A stretch of 64,000 nt of DNA, taken from assembly GCA_020631555.1 (NCBI GenBank), contig JAHDGY010000003.1:1-64000 (forward strand), read 5' to 3'. The stretch's first letter is position 1. The number at the start of each line of letters is the position of its first letter. The position numbers and the translations under genes are program-made. Positions 26,929 to 36,183 of this stretch are shown here, piece by piece. The notes under the pieces were generated by a model. That model was not told where the DNA came from. It did not search any database and saw only the letters and a list, made by a program, of their open reading frames with translations. The stretch comes from Flavobacteriales bacterium (lineage in GTDB: Bacteria > Bacteroidota > Bacteroidia > Flavobacteriales_D > Parvicellaceae).

Positions 26929-26960
26929 AAAAAAAAACCACCCCGATAATCGAAGTGGTT
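26929..26960 (-). terminator. Terminator of the rpsF-rpsR-rplI operon
   Basis: On the minus strand AACCAC (26960-26955) pairs with GTGGTT (26941-26936) around a 13-base loop, followed by a run of T. It lies about 40 bp after the rplI stop. Confidence 0.75.
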
Positions 26961-26996
26961 GGACCCTATTATTAGGTCTGAATATTTAGCAAGCTA

Positions 26997-27443
26997 TTAC
27001 TCAGCTACAACTTCAAAGTTGATAGAAACTTTAACATCCTTAAACAGATCAACCTCCGCTTCGTAAGTACCTATTGTCTTAATCGTATCCGACTTCAACT
27101 TGATACTCTTTCTATCCACAGTGAAACCTTGCGCTTTCAAAGCATCGGCAATTTGGACTGTTGTAACAGATCCAAAAATCTTTTCATTCTCTCCAACTTT
27201 TGCACCAACTTTAATTGAAGCCTTTTGCAACTTATCCGCTATAGTTTGAGCATCTGATTTCTCCTTAGCTACCTTATGAGCACGTTGCTTTAAGGTTTCT
27301 GCATTCATTTTCTTAATCGAGTCAGTAGCAAGAACCGCCTTCCCTGTAGGAATCAAGAAATTTCTACCGTATCCATTCTTCACCTTAACGATTTCATCTT
27401 TTCGCCCAAGGTTTTCAATGGTTTCTTTTAACAATACATCCAT
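26997..27443 (-). CDS. rplI: 50S ribosomal protein L9
   Basis: L9 binds 23S rRNA domain V in the large subunit. The N-terminal MDVLLKETIENLG and VKNGYGRNFLIPTGKAV are the family signature, and the C-terminal part has KIFGSVTTVQIADAL and SIKLKSDTIKTIGTYEAEV. The length of 148 residues is normal. It is the last gene of the rpsF-rpsR-rplI unit, 12 bp after rpsR. Confidence 0.97.
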   Translation of the reverse strand: MDVLLKETIENLGRKDEIVKVKNGYGRNFLIPTGKAVLATDSIKKMNAETLKQRAHKVAKEKSDAQTIADKLQKASIKVGAKVGENEKIFGSVTTVQIADALKAQGFTVDRKSIKLKSDTIKTIGTYEAEVDLFKDVKVSINFEVVAE

Positions 27444-27455
27444 GATCTTTCCTCC

Positions 27456-27725
27456 TTACTTTAACATATCTCCTACATACGGTAGGATGGCCAAATGTCT
27501 TGCCCGCTTAACCGCCTGACTAACTTTTCTTTGATATTTTGATGAAGTTCCAGTAAGCCTTCTAGGCAAAAGCTTTCCTTGCTCATTAACGAACTTCAAT
27601 AAAAAATCCGGATCTTTATAGTCAATATACTTAATTCCAGATCTTTGGAATCTACAATACTTTTCTTTCTTAACCTCAATTTTTATTGGAGTTAAGTATC
27701 TGATTTCTGATAAATTTTCTGCCAT
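27456..27725 (-). CDS. rpsR: 30S ribosomal protein S18
   Basis: S18 pairs with S6 on the platform of the small subunit. The 89-residue protein has [52 protein letters not shown] split over the basic C-terminal part, and ends LPYVGDML. It sits between rpsF and rplI as in most bacteria. Confidence 0.97.
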   Translation of the reverse strand: MAENLSEIRYLTPIKIEVKKEKYCRFQRSGIKYIDYKDPDFLLKFVNEQGKLLPRRLTGTSSKYQRKVSQAVKRARHLAILPYVGDMLK

Positions 27726-27749
27726 GACTTGTGGATTTCCTTAAATTGA

Positions 27750-28082
27750 TTAGGCTTTTGCCTTTTTTCTTCTTTTCTCAGCGAATGCAATATGGTCTTT
27801 GTCCATCTTAACAGTTAAAAAACGCATCACTCGCTCGTCTCTTTTGAACTCAACTTCCAATTTTTCGATGAAAGATCCATCAGTTTCGAATTCAAAAAGA
27901 TTATAAAATCCAGTAGTCTTTTTTTGAATTGGATACGCTAATTTTTTCAAGCCCCAATCCTCTTTCTCGATCACTTTACCTCCAAATTCACCAACTAAAT
28001 TGATGAACTTTGTCGCTGCTTCCTTTGCCTGAGCTTCAGACAAAACGGGAGTTAAAATGAAAACAGTCTCGTAACGATTCAT
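27750..28082 (-). CDS. rpsF: 30S ribosomal protein S6
   Basis: S6 binds S18 in the small ribosomal subunit. The 110-residue chain starts [20 protein letters not shown] and has [21 protein letters not shown] and [13 protein letters not shown]. It opens the operon, which has a well-formed Bacteroidota promoter about 58 bp upstream. Confidence 0.97.
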   Translation of the reverse strand: MNRYETVFILTPVLSEAQAKEAATKFINLVGEFGGKVIEKEDWGLKKLAYPIQKKTTGFYNLFEFETDGSFIEKLEVEFKRDERVMRFLTVKMDKDHIAFAEKRRKKAKA

Positions 28083-28139
28083 ATGTTTAATTCATTATTT
28101 TTATCCGATCTGAACAGAATTTGTGTTCAAAACGGCCGG

Positions 28140-28169
28140 CAAATATAACAACAACAATCGTCAAATCAA
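28140..28169 (-). promoter_or_regulatory. Promoter of rpsF-rpsR-rplI
   Basis: On the minus strand TTG (28169-28167), a 19-base spacer, and TATATTTG (28147-28140) match the Bacteroidota consensus TTG-N19-TAnnTTTG. The predicted start lies near 28133, leaving a leader of about 50 bases. Confidence 0.7.
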
Positions 28170-28214
28170 ATAAGCTGTATCAATAAATAGCGTAGGGTTA
28201 ATCTAGATTTATTC

Positions 28215-28222
28215 TACATTTG
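28215..28222 (+). promoter_or_regulatory. Candidate -7 element of metK
   Basis: TACATTTG fits TAnnTTTG and lies 31 bp before the metK ATG. No TTG stands at the right distance upstream, so only the -7 half is supported. I saw no SAM riboswitch structure in this leader. Confidence 0.4.
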
Positions 28223-28253
28223 TCTCGTCGATCATTTAAGGAATTAAATTATT

Positions 28254-29507
28254 ATGTCATACCTATTTACATCCGAATCCGTATCGGAAGGACACCCAGA
28301 TAAAGTTGCTGATCAAATTTCAGACGCATTAATAGACAATTTTTTGGCTTTTGATCAAAACTCCAAAGTGGCATGTGAAACGCTGGTAACCACAGGACAA
28401 GTGGTTTTGGCTGGTGAAGTAAGATCCAATGTTTATTTAGATGTTCAGAACATTGCTCGAAACGTAATCGGTAAAATCGGTTATACAAAAAGTGAGTACA
28501 TGTTCGATTATAACTCGTGCGGAATTCTTTCTGCAATTCACGAGCAATCAGACGACATCAACCGAGGAGTGGACAGAGAAAACAAAGAAGAGCAAGGCGC
28601 TGGTGATCAAGGAATGATGTTCGGCTACGCCACTACTGAGACTGCCAATTACATGCCTCTCGCCCTTGATTTATCGCACAAAATTTTGCAGGTTTTGGCA
28701 GAGTTAAGGAGAGAAAATAAAGAGATCAAATATTTGAGACCAGACTCAAAGTCTCAGGTAACCATAGAATATGACGACAACAACAAGCCTGTGCGGATTG
28801 ATGCGATTGTGGTATCTACTCAACACGATGACTTTGGAGCCGATGAAGAAATGTTGGCCCAAATCAGGAAAGACATTGTTGAGGTTTTGGTCCCTCGTGT
28901 GAAAGCTCAGCTTCCTAAACATATTCAAGCCCTTTTTAATACCGACATTAAATACCACATTAACCCTACCGGGAAGTTTGTAATCGGTGGTCCTCACGGA
29001 GATACCGGATTGACCGGCAGAAAAATTATCGTTGACACTTATGGTGGCAAAGGAGCTCACGGTGGTGGAGCTTTTTCTGGTAAAGATCCAAGTAAAGTGG
29101 ACCGCTCAGCTGCGTATGCAACACGACATATTGCTAAAAACTTAGTTGCTGCAGGCCTTTGCGAAGAAGTCTTAGTTCAAGTTTCTTACGCAATTGGAGT
29201 TGTAGAGCCTATGGGTATTTTCGTGGACACTTACGGCACTGCCAAGGTTAATTTAACGGATGGACAGATTGCTGCTAAAGTTGGTCAGATCTTCGATATG
29301 CGTCCAGCGGCTATTGAAAGCAGATTGAAACTGCGGCAACCTATGTATTCGGAAACGGCTGCTTATGGTCACATGGGAAGAACAAATGAGACTGTAAAGA
29401 AGGTTTTCGAATCTATCGATGGTAGCCAAATAGAAATTGATGTCGAGTTGTTTACTTGGGAAAAACTCGACTACGTAGAGAAAGTAAAAGCGGCCTTTAG
29501 CCTTTGA
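28254..29507 (+). CDS. metK: S-adenosylmethionine synthase
   Basis: MetK makes SAM from methionine and ATP. The protein (417 residues) has [19 protein letters not shown] at the N-terminus, [13 protein letters not shown], and the ATP-binding [20 protein letters not shown] region, all family signatures. It is a single-gene unit ended by a strong bidirectional terminator. SAM from this enzyme would serve TrmB nearby, but there is no sign of a regulatory link. Confidence 0.97.
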   Translation: MSYLFTSESVSEGHPDKVADQISDALIDNFLAFDQNSKVACETLVTTGQVVLAGEVRSNVYLDVQNIARNVIGKIGYTKSEYMFDYNSCGILSAIHEQSDDINRGVDRENKEEQGAGDQGMMFGYATTETANYMPLALDLSHKILQVLAELRRENKEIKYLRPDSKSQVTIEYDDNNKPVRIDAIVVSTQHDDFGADEEMLAQIRKDIVEVLVPRVKAQLPKHIQALFNTDIKYHINPTGKFVIGGPHGDTGLTGRKIIVDTYGGKGAHGGGAFSGKDPSKVDRSAAYATRHIAKNLVAAGLCEEVLVQVSYAIGVVEPMGIFVDTYGTAKVNLTDGQIAAKVGQIFDMRPAAIESRLKLRQPMYSETAAYGHMGRTNETVKKVFESIDGSQIEIDVELFTWEKLDYVEKVKAAFSL

Positions 29508-29530
29508 TCTCTAGATAAATTATTGCATAA

Positions 29531-29567
29531 AAAAGCGGTGTTTCCGGATCGAAACACCGCTTTTTTT
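29531..29567. terminator. Bidirectional terminator between metK and the M1 peptidase gene
   Basis: GCGGTGTTTC, a six-base loop and GAAACACCGC form a perfect ten-pair stem (29535-29560), with AAAA on the left and seven T on the right. It can end both the plus-strand metK and the convergent minus-strand gene. Confidence 0.9.
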
Positions 29568-29599
29568 ATTCATTATTTTTCGTCTTTCACGAACTCAAG

Positions 29600-31462
29600 T
29601 TATCGCCCGAACACAGGATCCCCTGAAGTTCTTTTATTTCCAGCCCTCCAAACATCATTAGAACTATCTATATCCGCGAGTCTACCAGAGGCATCAATTT
29701 CAATTTTCTGGATTTGTCCAAAAGGCATATCGATCGGAAGCTCATACAAAGTGTATGTCCATGGCCAATCCTTAGCTACGGCCATTTCACCCTTAAATAA
29801 ATCTACTCCTTCCTTAGTCCCCCGCATAATTACCATTGGGATATTGTAAACTTTGATCTCTCCAGACATAGTTGTCACATAAATATCCAAAGGCATTGGC
29901 ATTTGCCCTATTCGCCTAAGAACAACTCTACTACCCGAGCCGTTTGCCTCAACCTTTTCAATTGCATAGTCGATCGTCTTTATAGTCCCTACCCAGTTTT
30001 CAAAATACCAATCCAACTCAATACCAGACACTTTTTCCATAACACGTTTAAATCGTCGTGGGTTCGGATGCTTAAATTTCCATTCCTCAAAATATTGACG
30101 CAAACCTTTAAACAACGTTTCTTCCCCAATAACATATCCCAACTGATGTAAGAATACACAGCCTTTAGAGTATACATTAATTCCGTGCGTCGAATTTAAA
30201 TTATAGTGATCCGCATGAGTAGTAAGCGGTTCAGCATAATCTTTTGGAGCTAAGTGATAATAACCACGATACGCTCCTGTATGCGGATTTACCTGCTTTT
30301 TTCCGTTCACATGGTCTTTGACAACATTCTGTCCGAAAGATGTAAACCCTTCATCCATCCAAGCATACTTGGATTCATTGGTGCCCAATACACCCTGATA
30401 CCAGCTGTGCATAGCTTCATGAATGATTACACTGAGTAATCCTCCAAAACTCCCGTGAGAAGTAACTAAAGTGGCCATTGGATATTCCATTCCTCCATCC
30501 CCTCCCTGAAGAATTGAGTATTGCTTGTAAGGGTACTCTCCAAAAGTTTTATTAGCAAATTCAAAAGCCTTAACTGTTAATGGCTGAACCTTTATCCAGT
30601 TTTCTGCAAGCGTATCGGTCTGGTAAAAAAAATGAATTACCGTACCATTGGATAACTTTTGTTGATCGTGTTTGAAATCTGGATCGGCAGCCCAAGCAAA
30701 ATCGTGAACTTGTGGAGCCTTAAAATGCCAGCTAAGCTTGCCATTTTTTGGAGCCTTTACTTTCTTGCTCGAATAGCCATGTCCAATTTCATCGGGGTTT
30801 TGAAGATAACCAGTACCACCGATCACATAATCTTTATCCATTGTGATAGTTACGTCAAAGTCACCCCAAACACCATGAAATTCACGACCAACATAAGGAT
30901 TAGTGTGCCAACCATCTTCATCAAATTCACACATCTTTGGATACCACTGAGTCATAGAATAATCTATCCGTTCTTGATTATGCCTACCTGTTCTACGAAT
31001 TTGCACCGGAACCTGACTATTAAATTCCATATAGAATTTTGATTTTCCACCTGGCTTAATCGGTTGAATTAAGTAGACAACCAAAATCGTTCCTTCAATT
31101 TCGAACTTCACGGTCTTTCCATTCTGCTGCAACTTGTCAATTTTATGGTAACCAATTTCATCTTCCTTCAAATAAGCTATTCTATCCCGGACCCTACCGT
31201 CTGGATCTTTAATTGTCCGGGACCTCACGTCCATCATACTACCTGGCTGAAACGCATTGTAATACAAATGGTAATAAACTTTTGTAAGTGTTTCACTTGA
31301 ATTATTAGTGTACTCAATTGTCTGCTTACCGGTGAACCGATGCGTTTGGACATCAAAATCAATGTCCATTTTATACTCAATAGCTTGCTGCCAGTAACCT
31401 GGCTCCTGCGCAAACAATTGAGCTGCAATTACGATAAAAAAGAAATTCGCGATATATTTCAT
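29600..31462 (-). CDS. M1-family metallopeptidase, secreted
   Basis: The protein (about 620 residues from MKYIANFFF) has a signal peptide ending QLFAQ, an N-terminal M1 beta-domain, an aminopeptidase motif GGMEYPMATL (a variant of GAMEN), and the zinc site HEAMHSWYQG with the downstream Glu in WMDEGFTSF. Together these make a zinc aminopeptidase of the gluzincin type, exported to the periplasm or beyond. The track start 17 codons upstream is not used because the signal peptide begins at MKY. It lies behind the ACMSD-like gene, partly overlapping it in the longer reading. Confidence 0.9.
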   Translation of the reverse strand: MKYIANFFFIVIAAQLFAQEPGYWQQAIEYKMDIDFDVQTHRFTGKQTIEYTNNSSETLTKVYYHLYYNAFQPGSMMDVRSRTIKDPDGRVRDRIAYLKEDEIGYHKIDKLQQNGKTVKFEIEGTILVVYLIQPIKPGGKSKFYMEFNSQVPVQIRRTGRHNQERIDYSMTQWYPKMCEFDEDGWHTNPYVGREFHGVWGDFDVTITMDKDYVIGGTGYLQNPDEIGHGYSSKKVKAPKNGKLSWHFKAPQVHDFAWAADPDFKHDQQKLSNGTVIHFFYQTDTLAENWIKVQPLTVKAFEFANKTFGEYPYKQYSILQGGDGGMEYPMATLVTSHGSFGGLLSVIIHEAMHSWYQGVLGTNESKYAWMDEGFTSFGQNVVKDHVNGKKQVNPHTGAYRGYYHLAPKDYAEPLTTHADHYNLNSTHGINVYSKGCVFLHQLGYVIGEETLFKGLRQYFEEWKFKHPNPRRFKRVMEKVSGIELDWYFENWVGTIKTIDYAIEKVEANGSGSRVVLRRIGQMPMPLDIYVTTMSGEIKVYNIPMVIMRGTKEGVDLFKGEMAVAKDWPWTYTLYELPIDMPFGQIQKIEIDASGRLADIDSSNDVWRAGNKRTSGDPVFGR

Positions 31463-31487
31463 AAGTATATTGTTTCTTTTATAATTC

Positions 31488-32498
31488 TTAGTTTGTGAAC
31501 TTTGATTTATCAATCCCCAACCACTCTAGTGTTGAATTGCAATAGACATCCTCTACTACCTGGTCAGAGAGCCCAGATTCATTTACAAATTTCCCAATTT
31601 CTAAATCACCTAAAGGAAATGGATAATCCGAACCTAAGCAAACCTTTTTAGAACCAACCATTTCAATAACGTATTTAAGCATCACTGGGTCATGCGTTAT
31701 GCAGTCTATCCAGAAGTGCCCCAAATACTCTTTTGGATTGACGGGATTATCAATAGCGACCAAATCTGGGCGACAATTAAACCCGTGCTCAATTCTTCCT
31801 AAAGTAGCCAGAAACGAACCTCCAGCATGCACAAAATTCACTTTCAATTTTGGGAACTTCGCAAAAACTCCACCAAAAATCATTGAACAAATAGCCCTGC
31901 AAGTTTCTGCAGGCATTCCAACCAACCAAGGCAACCAATAACTTTCCATTTCCTGTTTGCCCATCATATTCCAGGGATGAACCATCACTGCCATATCCAA
32001 TCTCTCACAAGCTTCCCAAACAATATGGAACTTTTCGGCGGAAAGATTTTCTCCCTCAATATTCGACCCTATCTGTACACCCAAATAGCCAATTTGCTTT
32101 AAGCGCTCCAATTCCCTAACTGCCAATTCTGGATCCTGCATAGGAATTGTGCCCAAAGCCAAATAATTCTTCGGGTATTTATTGACTAGTTCCGCCAAAT
32201 CATCATTCAAAAACTCTGAAACTGCCAGACCATCTTTCGATTTTGCAAAATAAGCAAACAGAACTGGAATAGTTGAAACAACCTGAACCTGTGTATTAAA
32301 CTCCTTGTACTCTTCAATACGTACTGCTCCATCCCAACAATTCTCATTGATTTCTCGAAAAAAGCGATCTCCTTGCATCATTCTAGCCCAACCTTGCCTG
32401 TGGTGATCTAAATGAATAAAACCTGAGTATCCGAACTGTTCCGTCCATGCCGGCATCTTGCGCGGCATAATATGCGTATGCATATCAATTTTTAACAT
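31488..32498 (-). CDS. Amidohydrolase, ACMSD-like (2-amino-3-carboxymuconate-6-semialdehyde decarboxylase family)
   Basis: The protein has the metal-binding start KIDMHTHIMPRKMP (HxH), LGTIPMQDPELAVREL, the HPWNMMG segment with the next metal His, NFVHAGGSF and the late GSDYPFPLG with the conserved Asp. This is the ACMSD branch of the amidohydrolase superfamily. In the kynurenine pathway ACMSD decarboxylates the ring-opened product of 3-hydroxyanthranilate; no other kynurenine gene is seen in this window, so the reaction here is inferred from family alone. The ATG at 32498 is preferred to the TTG at 32504. It starts about 20 bp after yidD. Confidence 0.85.
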   Translation of the reverse strand: MLKIDMHTHIMPRKMPAWTEQFGYSGFIHLDHHRQGWARMMQGDRFFREINENCWDGAVRIEEYKEFNTQVQVVSTIPVLFAYFAKSKDGLAVSEFLNDDLAELVNKYPKNYLALGTIPMQDPELAVRELERLKQIGYLGVQIGSNIEGENLSAEKFHIVWEACERLDMAVMVHPWNMMGKQEMESYWLPWLVGMPAETCRAICSMIFGGVFAKFPKLKVNFVHAGGSFLATLGRIEHGFNCRPDLVAIDNPVNPKEYLGHFWIDCITHDPVMLKYVIEMVGSKKVCLGSDYPFPLGDLEIGKFVNESGLSDQVVEDVYCNSTLEWLGIDKSKFTN

Positions 32499-32517
32499 AA
32501 CCAACCGTTATTCCCCA

Positions 32518-32784
32518 TTACAGGGCATTATTTTCATGCAACGAACTAGTTCCATTGCTTTTTTTTGGCACCGGATCGAAGCCGTGAGTTCCCCAGGGAT
32601 GACACTTCGCCAATCGCTTTGTCCCCATCCAAAGGCCTTTAAATACTCCCCATTCTTCAATTGCCTGAATCGTATAGTTTGAACATGTTGGTTCGTGTCT
32701 ACACGTTTGAGGCAATAAGGGAGAAATCAACCACTGGTAAAGCTTCACAGGAAAAATGAATATGTATTTCCAAACCTGTAACAT
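32518..32784 (-). CDS. yidD: Membrane protein insertion efficiency factor YidD
   Basis: YidD is a small inner-membrane-associated protein that helps YidC/Sec insertion. The 88-residue chain has an amphipathic N-terminal helix ([21 protein letters not shown]) and the family core [20 protein letters not shown] with three Cys, then [18 protein letters not shown]. In many bacteria it sits at rpmH-rnpA-yidC; here it is apart from them, which is common in Bacteroidota. Confidence 0.95.
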   Translation of the reverse strand: MLQVWKYIFIFPVKLYQWLISPLLPQTCRHEPTCSNYTIQAIEEWGVFKGLWMGTKRLAKCHPWGTHGFDPVPKKSNGTSSLHENNAL

Positions 32785-33152
32785 ACCGGTGTAAATATAG
32801 TTGAGAAATCACAATTGATAATCCAATATTATTAATTGAATTTAGAATTCATCAAGCTACAAGATCATGGTCGCACTCTTTTGAGAAACCAGCCTTGATC
32901 TACCATTCTTACTTGACAGAAACAGAGCACAAAAAAAGGGGAACAAGTCCCCTTTTCAGACGTTTTACCGTCAATACGCTTTAAGTGAGAGTAAAAGCGC
33001 TTATTGTAGCATTCCTATAATCAAGTGGACCACCTTATGACATTAACACGTCCACTCAAAAACTTCACTTAAATATAATATTTTAATCTAACTTTTTAGC
33101 TTATTTGTCGATATTTTTTTGTCTTTTATAGATTACCGAAACTTTATTCGGA
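32785..33152. other. Intergenic region (about 370 bp) with fad-operon terminator
   Basis: I see no gene here. It holds the terminator at 32931-32956 for the minus-strand fad operon, an imperfect hairpin of AGTGGAC with GTCCACT at about 33025-33055, and A/T-rich sequence. Confidence 0.6.
32931..32956 (-). terminator. Terminator downstream of fadE
   Basis: On the minus strand GGGGA, a six-base loop, TCCCC and seven T form the hairpin. It lies about 200 bp after the fadE stop and is the only strong minus-strand signal in that gap. Confidence 0.7.
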
Positions 33153-34949
33153 TTAATAGCAATAGTCATTTTCCTGAATCAATCGGTTTGCTATTCTTTG
33201 TCTTGCCTCCTTTGCATTGAAAGGCCCATGCTTTGTAAACCTTTTCAGCCCCATCAGCATCATCCGTAATTCATCCTCCTCAGCAAAAGCATTCAATGCA
33301 TCTTTTCCCCACTTGTTAACTTGATCGGCCAAATCGTACACCAACACACGAAGCATGTCGATTTGCTCTTGACAAGCCGACTCTCCCCGCACATCTACCA
33401 TTTTCTGAACACGCAGCAAAGTTGATTCCGCAATATAAACAGAGATAACCATGTCCGCGATATTTTCTAATATCTCCTGCTCCTTCTCCAATGTTTGAGC
33501 AAGCTTTTGTGCAGCCGACCCTGCAACCATCAAAACCGCTTTCTTAAAATTCCTTACATATTTATGAACCTTCCCGAACATTGAGTCATCTTCATTCCCA
33601 AAGTCCGGAATAGACATCAATTCATTACCAACAGCCATAGCCGGTCCCATTAAATCTAACTCGCCTTTCATAGCACGCTTTAGAAGCATCCCAACCAACA
33701 ACAACCTATTGATCTCATTGGTACCTTCGAAAATTCTATTAATACGCGCATCACGATAACATTTCTCTATTCGCGTTTCCGCTGAATAACCCATGCCTCC
33801 ATGTATCTGAACCCCCTCATCAACAACATAATCCAAAACGTCTGAACCATAGACTTTCAAAATCGCACATTCAGGTGCAAATTGTTCAATTCCTTTCAAA
33901 GTCGCTTGTTCTTTATCCATACCGCCTTCAACAAGCGACTGAATAGCGTCGTCTATATTCTGAGAAACTCGATAAACAGCCGACTCACAAGCAAATGTCC
34001 TAATACACTGTTCGGCCAATTTATGGCGAATAGCACCATACTTTGAAATGGATCTACCAAATTGTTCGCGCTCATTAGCATACTTTACAGACTCAATAAT
34101 AGCTCCCTTGCATCCGCCCATGACACCGCCCCCTAGTTTGGCGCGCCCAATGTTTAGTATATTCACAGCGATTTTAAATCCGTCTTGTCTATCGCCCAGC
34201 AAGTTCTCAGCCGGCACCTTGACATTATTGTAAAACACCTGCCTTGTTGAAGACCCTTTAATTCCCATCTTTTTCTCTTCCGGATTCAAACTAATTCCTT
34301 CAGATTTTGCCTCCACCAAAAACGCAGTCAAATTATCGTCGTCGTCAATTTTGGCGAAAACAGTCATTAAATCCGCAAATCCACCATTAGTAATCCACAT
34401 TTTCTGACCGTTAAGAACGTAATGCTTTCCGTCGTCCGTTAACTTAGCACAAGTTTTACCTGAATTTGCATCCGAACCGGCTGAAGGCTCCGTAAGGCAG
34501 TAGGACGCCTTCCATTCGCCAGTAGCTAATTTAGAGGCATACTTTTCTTTTTGTGCTTGCGTTCCGTAATACAAAAGTGGAAGAGTTCCAATCCCTGTAT
34601 GAGCGCCATAGGCCACGGAAAATGAATGACCGTTACCAAGTGCCTCAGCCGCTAACATACTGGTTTTAAAATCCACTCCCATTCCACCAAACTCTTCTGG
34701 AACCGACAAACCTAACAATCCCAATTCACCGGATTTGTCAAGCAACCGTTCCATTAATCCTTCTTCCATCGCATCGATTTCTTCAAGCTTTGGCTCTACC
34801 TCAGTAGCAATAAAATCTTTACACATTTGCGCAATCATGCGATGCTCCTCGGTCCATTCCTCTGGAGTAAATATTTCATGTGGATGCGTCTCGCGAATGA
34901 GAAACTCTCCTCCTTTTATAGCGTTCATTTTCTGTTCTGTTGATTCCAT
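33153..34949 (-). CDS. fadE: Acyl-CoA dehydrogenase, long type (FadE-like)
   Basis: This FAD enzyme makes the first double bond in fatty acyl-CoA and passes electrons to ETF. It is 598 residues, the long form with a C-terminal extension after the core (about residues 1-420). Visible parts are CLTEPSAGSDANS (FAD contact), MWITNGGFAD, YANEREQFGRSI, IHGGMGYSAETRIEKCYRDARINRIFEGTNEINR split around the catalytic Glu in FEGTNE, and a helical tail. Length and neighbours match the B. subtilis fadN-fadA-fadE order. It starts 45 bp after fadA. Confidence 0.92.
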   Translation of the reverse strand: MESTEQKMNAIKGGEFLIRETHPHEIFTPEEWTEEHRMIAQMCKDFIATEVEPKLEEIDAMEEGLMERLLDKSGELGLLGLSVPEEFGGMGVDFKTSMLAAEALGNGHSFSVAYGAHTGIGTLPLLYYGTQAQKEKYASKLATGEWKASYCLTEPSAGSDANSGKTCAKLTDDGKHYVLNGQKMWITNGGFADLMTVFAKIDDDDNLTAFLVEAKSEGISLNPEEKKMGIKGSSTRQVFYNNVKVPAENLLGDRQDGFKIAVNILNIGRAKLGGGVMGGCKGAIIESVKYANEREQFGRSISKYGAIRHKLAEQCIRTFACESAVYRVSQNIDDAIQSLVEGGMDKEQATLKGIEQFAPECAILKVYGSDVLDYVVDEGVQIHGGMGYSAETRIEKCYRDARINRIFEGTNEINRLLLVGMLLKRAMKGELDLMGPAMAVGNELMSIPDFGNEDDSMFGKVHKYVRNFKKAVLMVAGSAAQKLAQTLEKEQEILENIADMVISVYIAESTLLRVQKMVDVRGESACQEQIDMLRVLVYDLADQVNKWGKDALNAFAEEDELRMMLMGLKRFTKHGPFNAKEARQRIANRLIQENDYCY

Positions 34950-34994
34950 GTGTTTTGTTTTGGGAAGTATCCGGGATACTCTTAAGTTTTATGA

Positions 34995-36176
34995 TTAGTT
35001 CAATAGTTCGTATACCCCGCATGCGCCTTGACCAGTTCCGACGCACATGGTTACGGCACCATACTTTTGATTTCTTCGACGCATTTCGTTAAATAACTGT
35101 ACTGATAGTTTGGCTCCGGTACAACCTAATGGATGACCAAGGGCTATCGCACCTCCATTTACATTTACCAATTCAGGATTTATGTCAAGTTCGCGCAACA
35201 CGGCAACCGATTGCGACGCAAAAGCCTCGTTCAATTCAATTTGCTCTAAATCACTAATCGACAAACCTGCTCTTTTAACCGCTTCAGGAATAGCCGCAAC
35301 TGGACCAATACCCATTATTCGCGGCTCCACTCCCATTACTGCATAAGATTTGAGCTGAGCTATCGGCTGCACTCCAAGTTCCTTCACCATTTCTTCCGAC
35401 ATGACCATCACGAAGGCTGCTCCGTCAGAAGTTTGAGAAGAGTTACCAGCAGTCACGGATCCGCCTTGTGCAAACACCGGCCTTAACTTTGCCAATGCTT
35501 CTATGTTGGTTCCTTTTCGCGGCCCCTCATCCATATCTACGGTAAACTTCTTTTCTTGTCGCTTTTCCGATTCATCTAGAAAAACTTCCTTCACCTCTAT
35601 AGGAACGATTTCATCTTTAAAGACACCCGAATCATTGGCCGCCAGTGCTTTCATATGGGAGTTATAGGCAAACTCATCTTGCTCTTCACGAGACACTTTA
35701 AAATCATTGGCAACCGCCTCGGCTGTAAGCCCCATTCCCCAATACCATGTTGGGTTTTTGGCAGCGACTTTAGCATTTGGCACCAAACGCCACCCACCAA
35801 ATGGAATTGGAGACATCGTCTCTACCCCACCAGCAATGATACAGTCCGCCATTCCTGATTGAATTTTAGCAGACGCCATTGCTATCGTTTCCAATCCAGA
35901 AGAACAATAGCGATTTACCGTGACTCCAGGAACTTTGTCTGTATCTAGACTCATTAACGAAATCATTCTACCAATGTTCAGCCCTTGCTCCGCTTCAGGA
36001 GTGGCATTTCCAACGATTAAATCTTCTATTCTATTCTTATCTAATTGAGGAAAATCCTCCAATAATCTTTTAACTACTGCAACTGCAAGGTCGTCTGGTC
36101 GAATTGTTTTAAACAATCCTCTTGGCGCTTTGCCAACCGCCGATCTATATCCACCTACTATATATGCTGTTTTCAT
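34995..36176 (-). CDS. fadA: Acetyl-CoA C-acyltransferase (3-ketoacyl-CoA thiolase)
   Basis: The thiolase splits 3-ketoacyl-CoA with CoA, the last step of each beta-oxidation round. Catalytic parts are VNRYCSSGLETIAMA (nucleophile Cys, about residue 90), NGGAIALGHPLGCTGAKL (His) and CVGTGQGACGVYE (second Cys). Its length is 393 residues. It begins 7 bp after the fadN stop, so the two are one transcript and probably one complex. Confidence 0.94.
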   Translation of the reverse strand: MKTAYIVGGYRSAVGKAPRGLFKTIRPDDLAVAVVKRLLEDFPQLDKNRIEDLIVGNATPEAEQGLNIGRMISLMSLDTDKVPGVTVNRYCSSGLETIAMASAKIQSGMADCIIAGGVETMSPIPFGGWRLVPNAKVAAKNPTWYWGMGLTAEAVANDFKVSREEQDEFAYNSHMKALAANDSGVFKDEIVPIEVKEVFLDESEKRQEKKFTVDMDEGPRKGTNIEALAKLRPVFAQGGSVTAGNSSQTSDGAAFVMVMSEEMVKELGVQPIAQLKSYAVMGVEPRIMGIGPVAAIPEAVKRAGLSISDLEQIELNEAFASQSVAVLRELDINPELVNVNGGAIALGHPLGCTGAKLSVQLFNEMRRRNQKYGAVTMCVGTGQGACGVYELLN

Positions 36177-36183
36177 AGTGCTA

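Noticed and set aside
28083-28139. S6:S18-binding leader structure before rpsF
   Set aside because: A small stem (TGAAC/GTTCA) is present, but the CCG-type loop with bulged bases that defines the motif is not seen.
28083-28253. SAM riboswitch upstream of metK
   Set aside because: No conserved core of a SAM aptamer class can be drawn, and the likely promoter lies only about 30 bp before the start.
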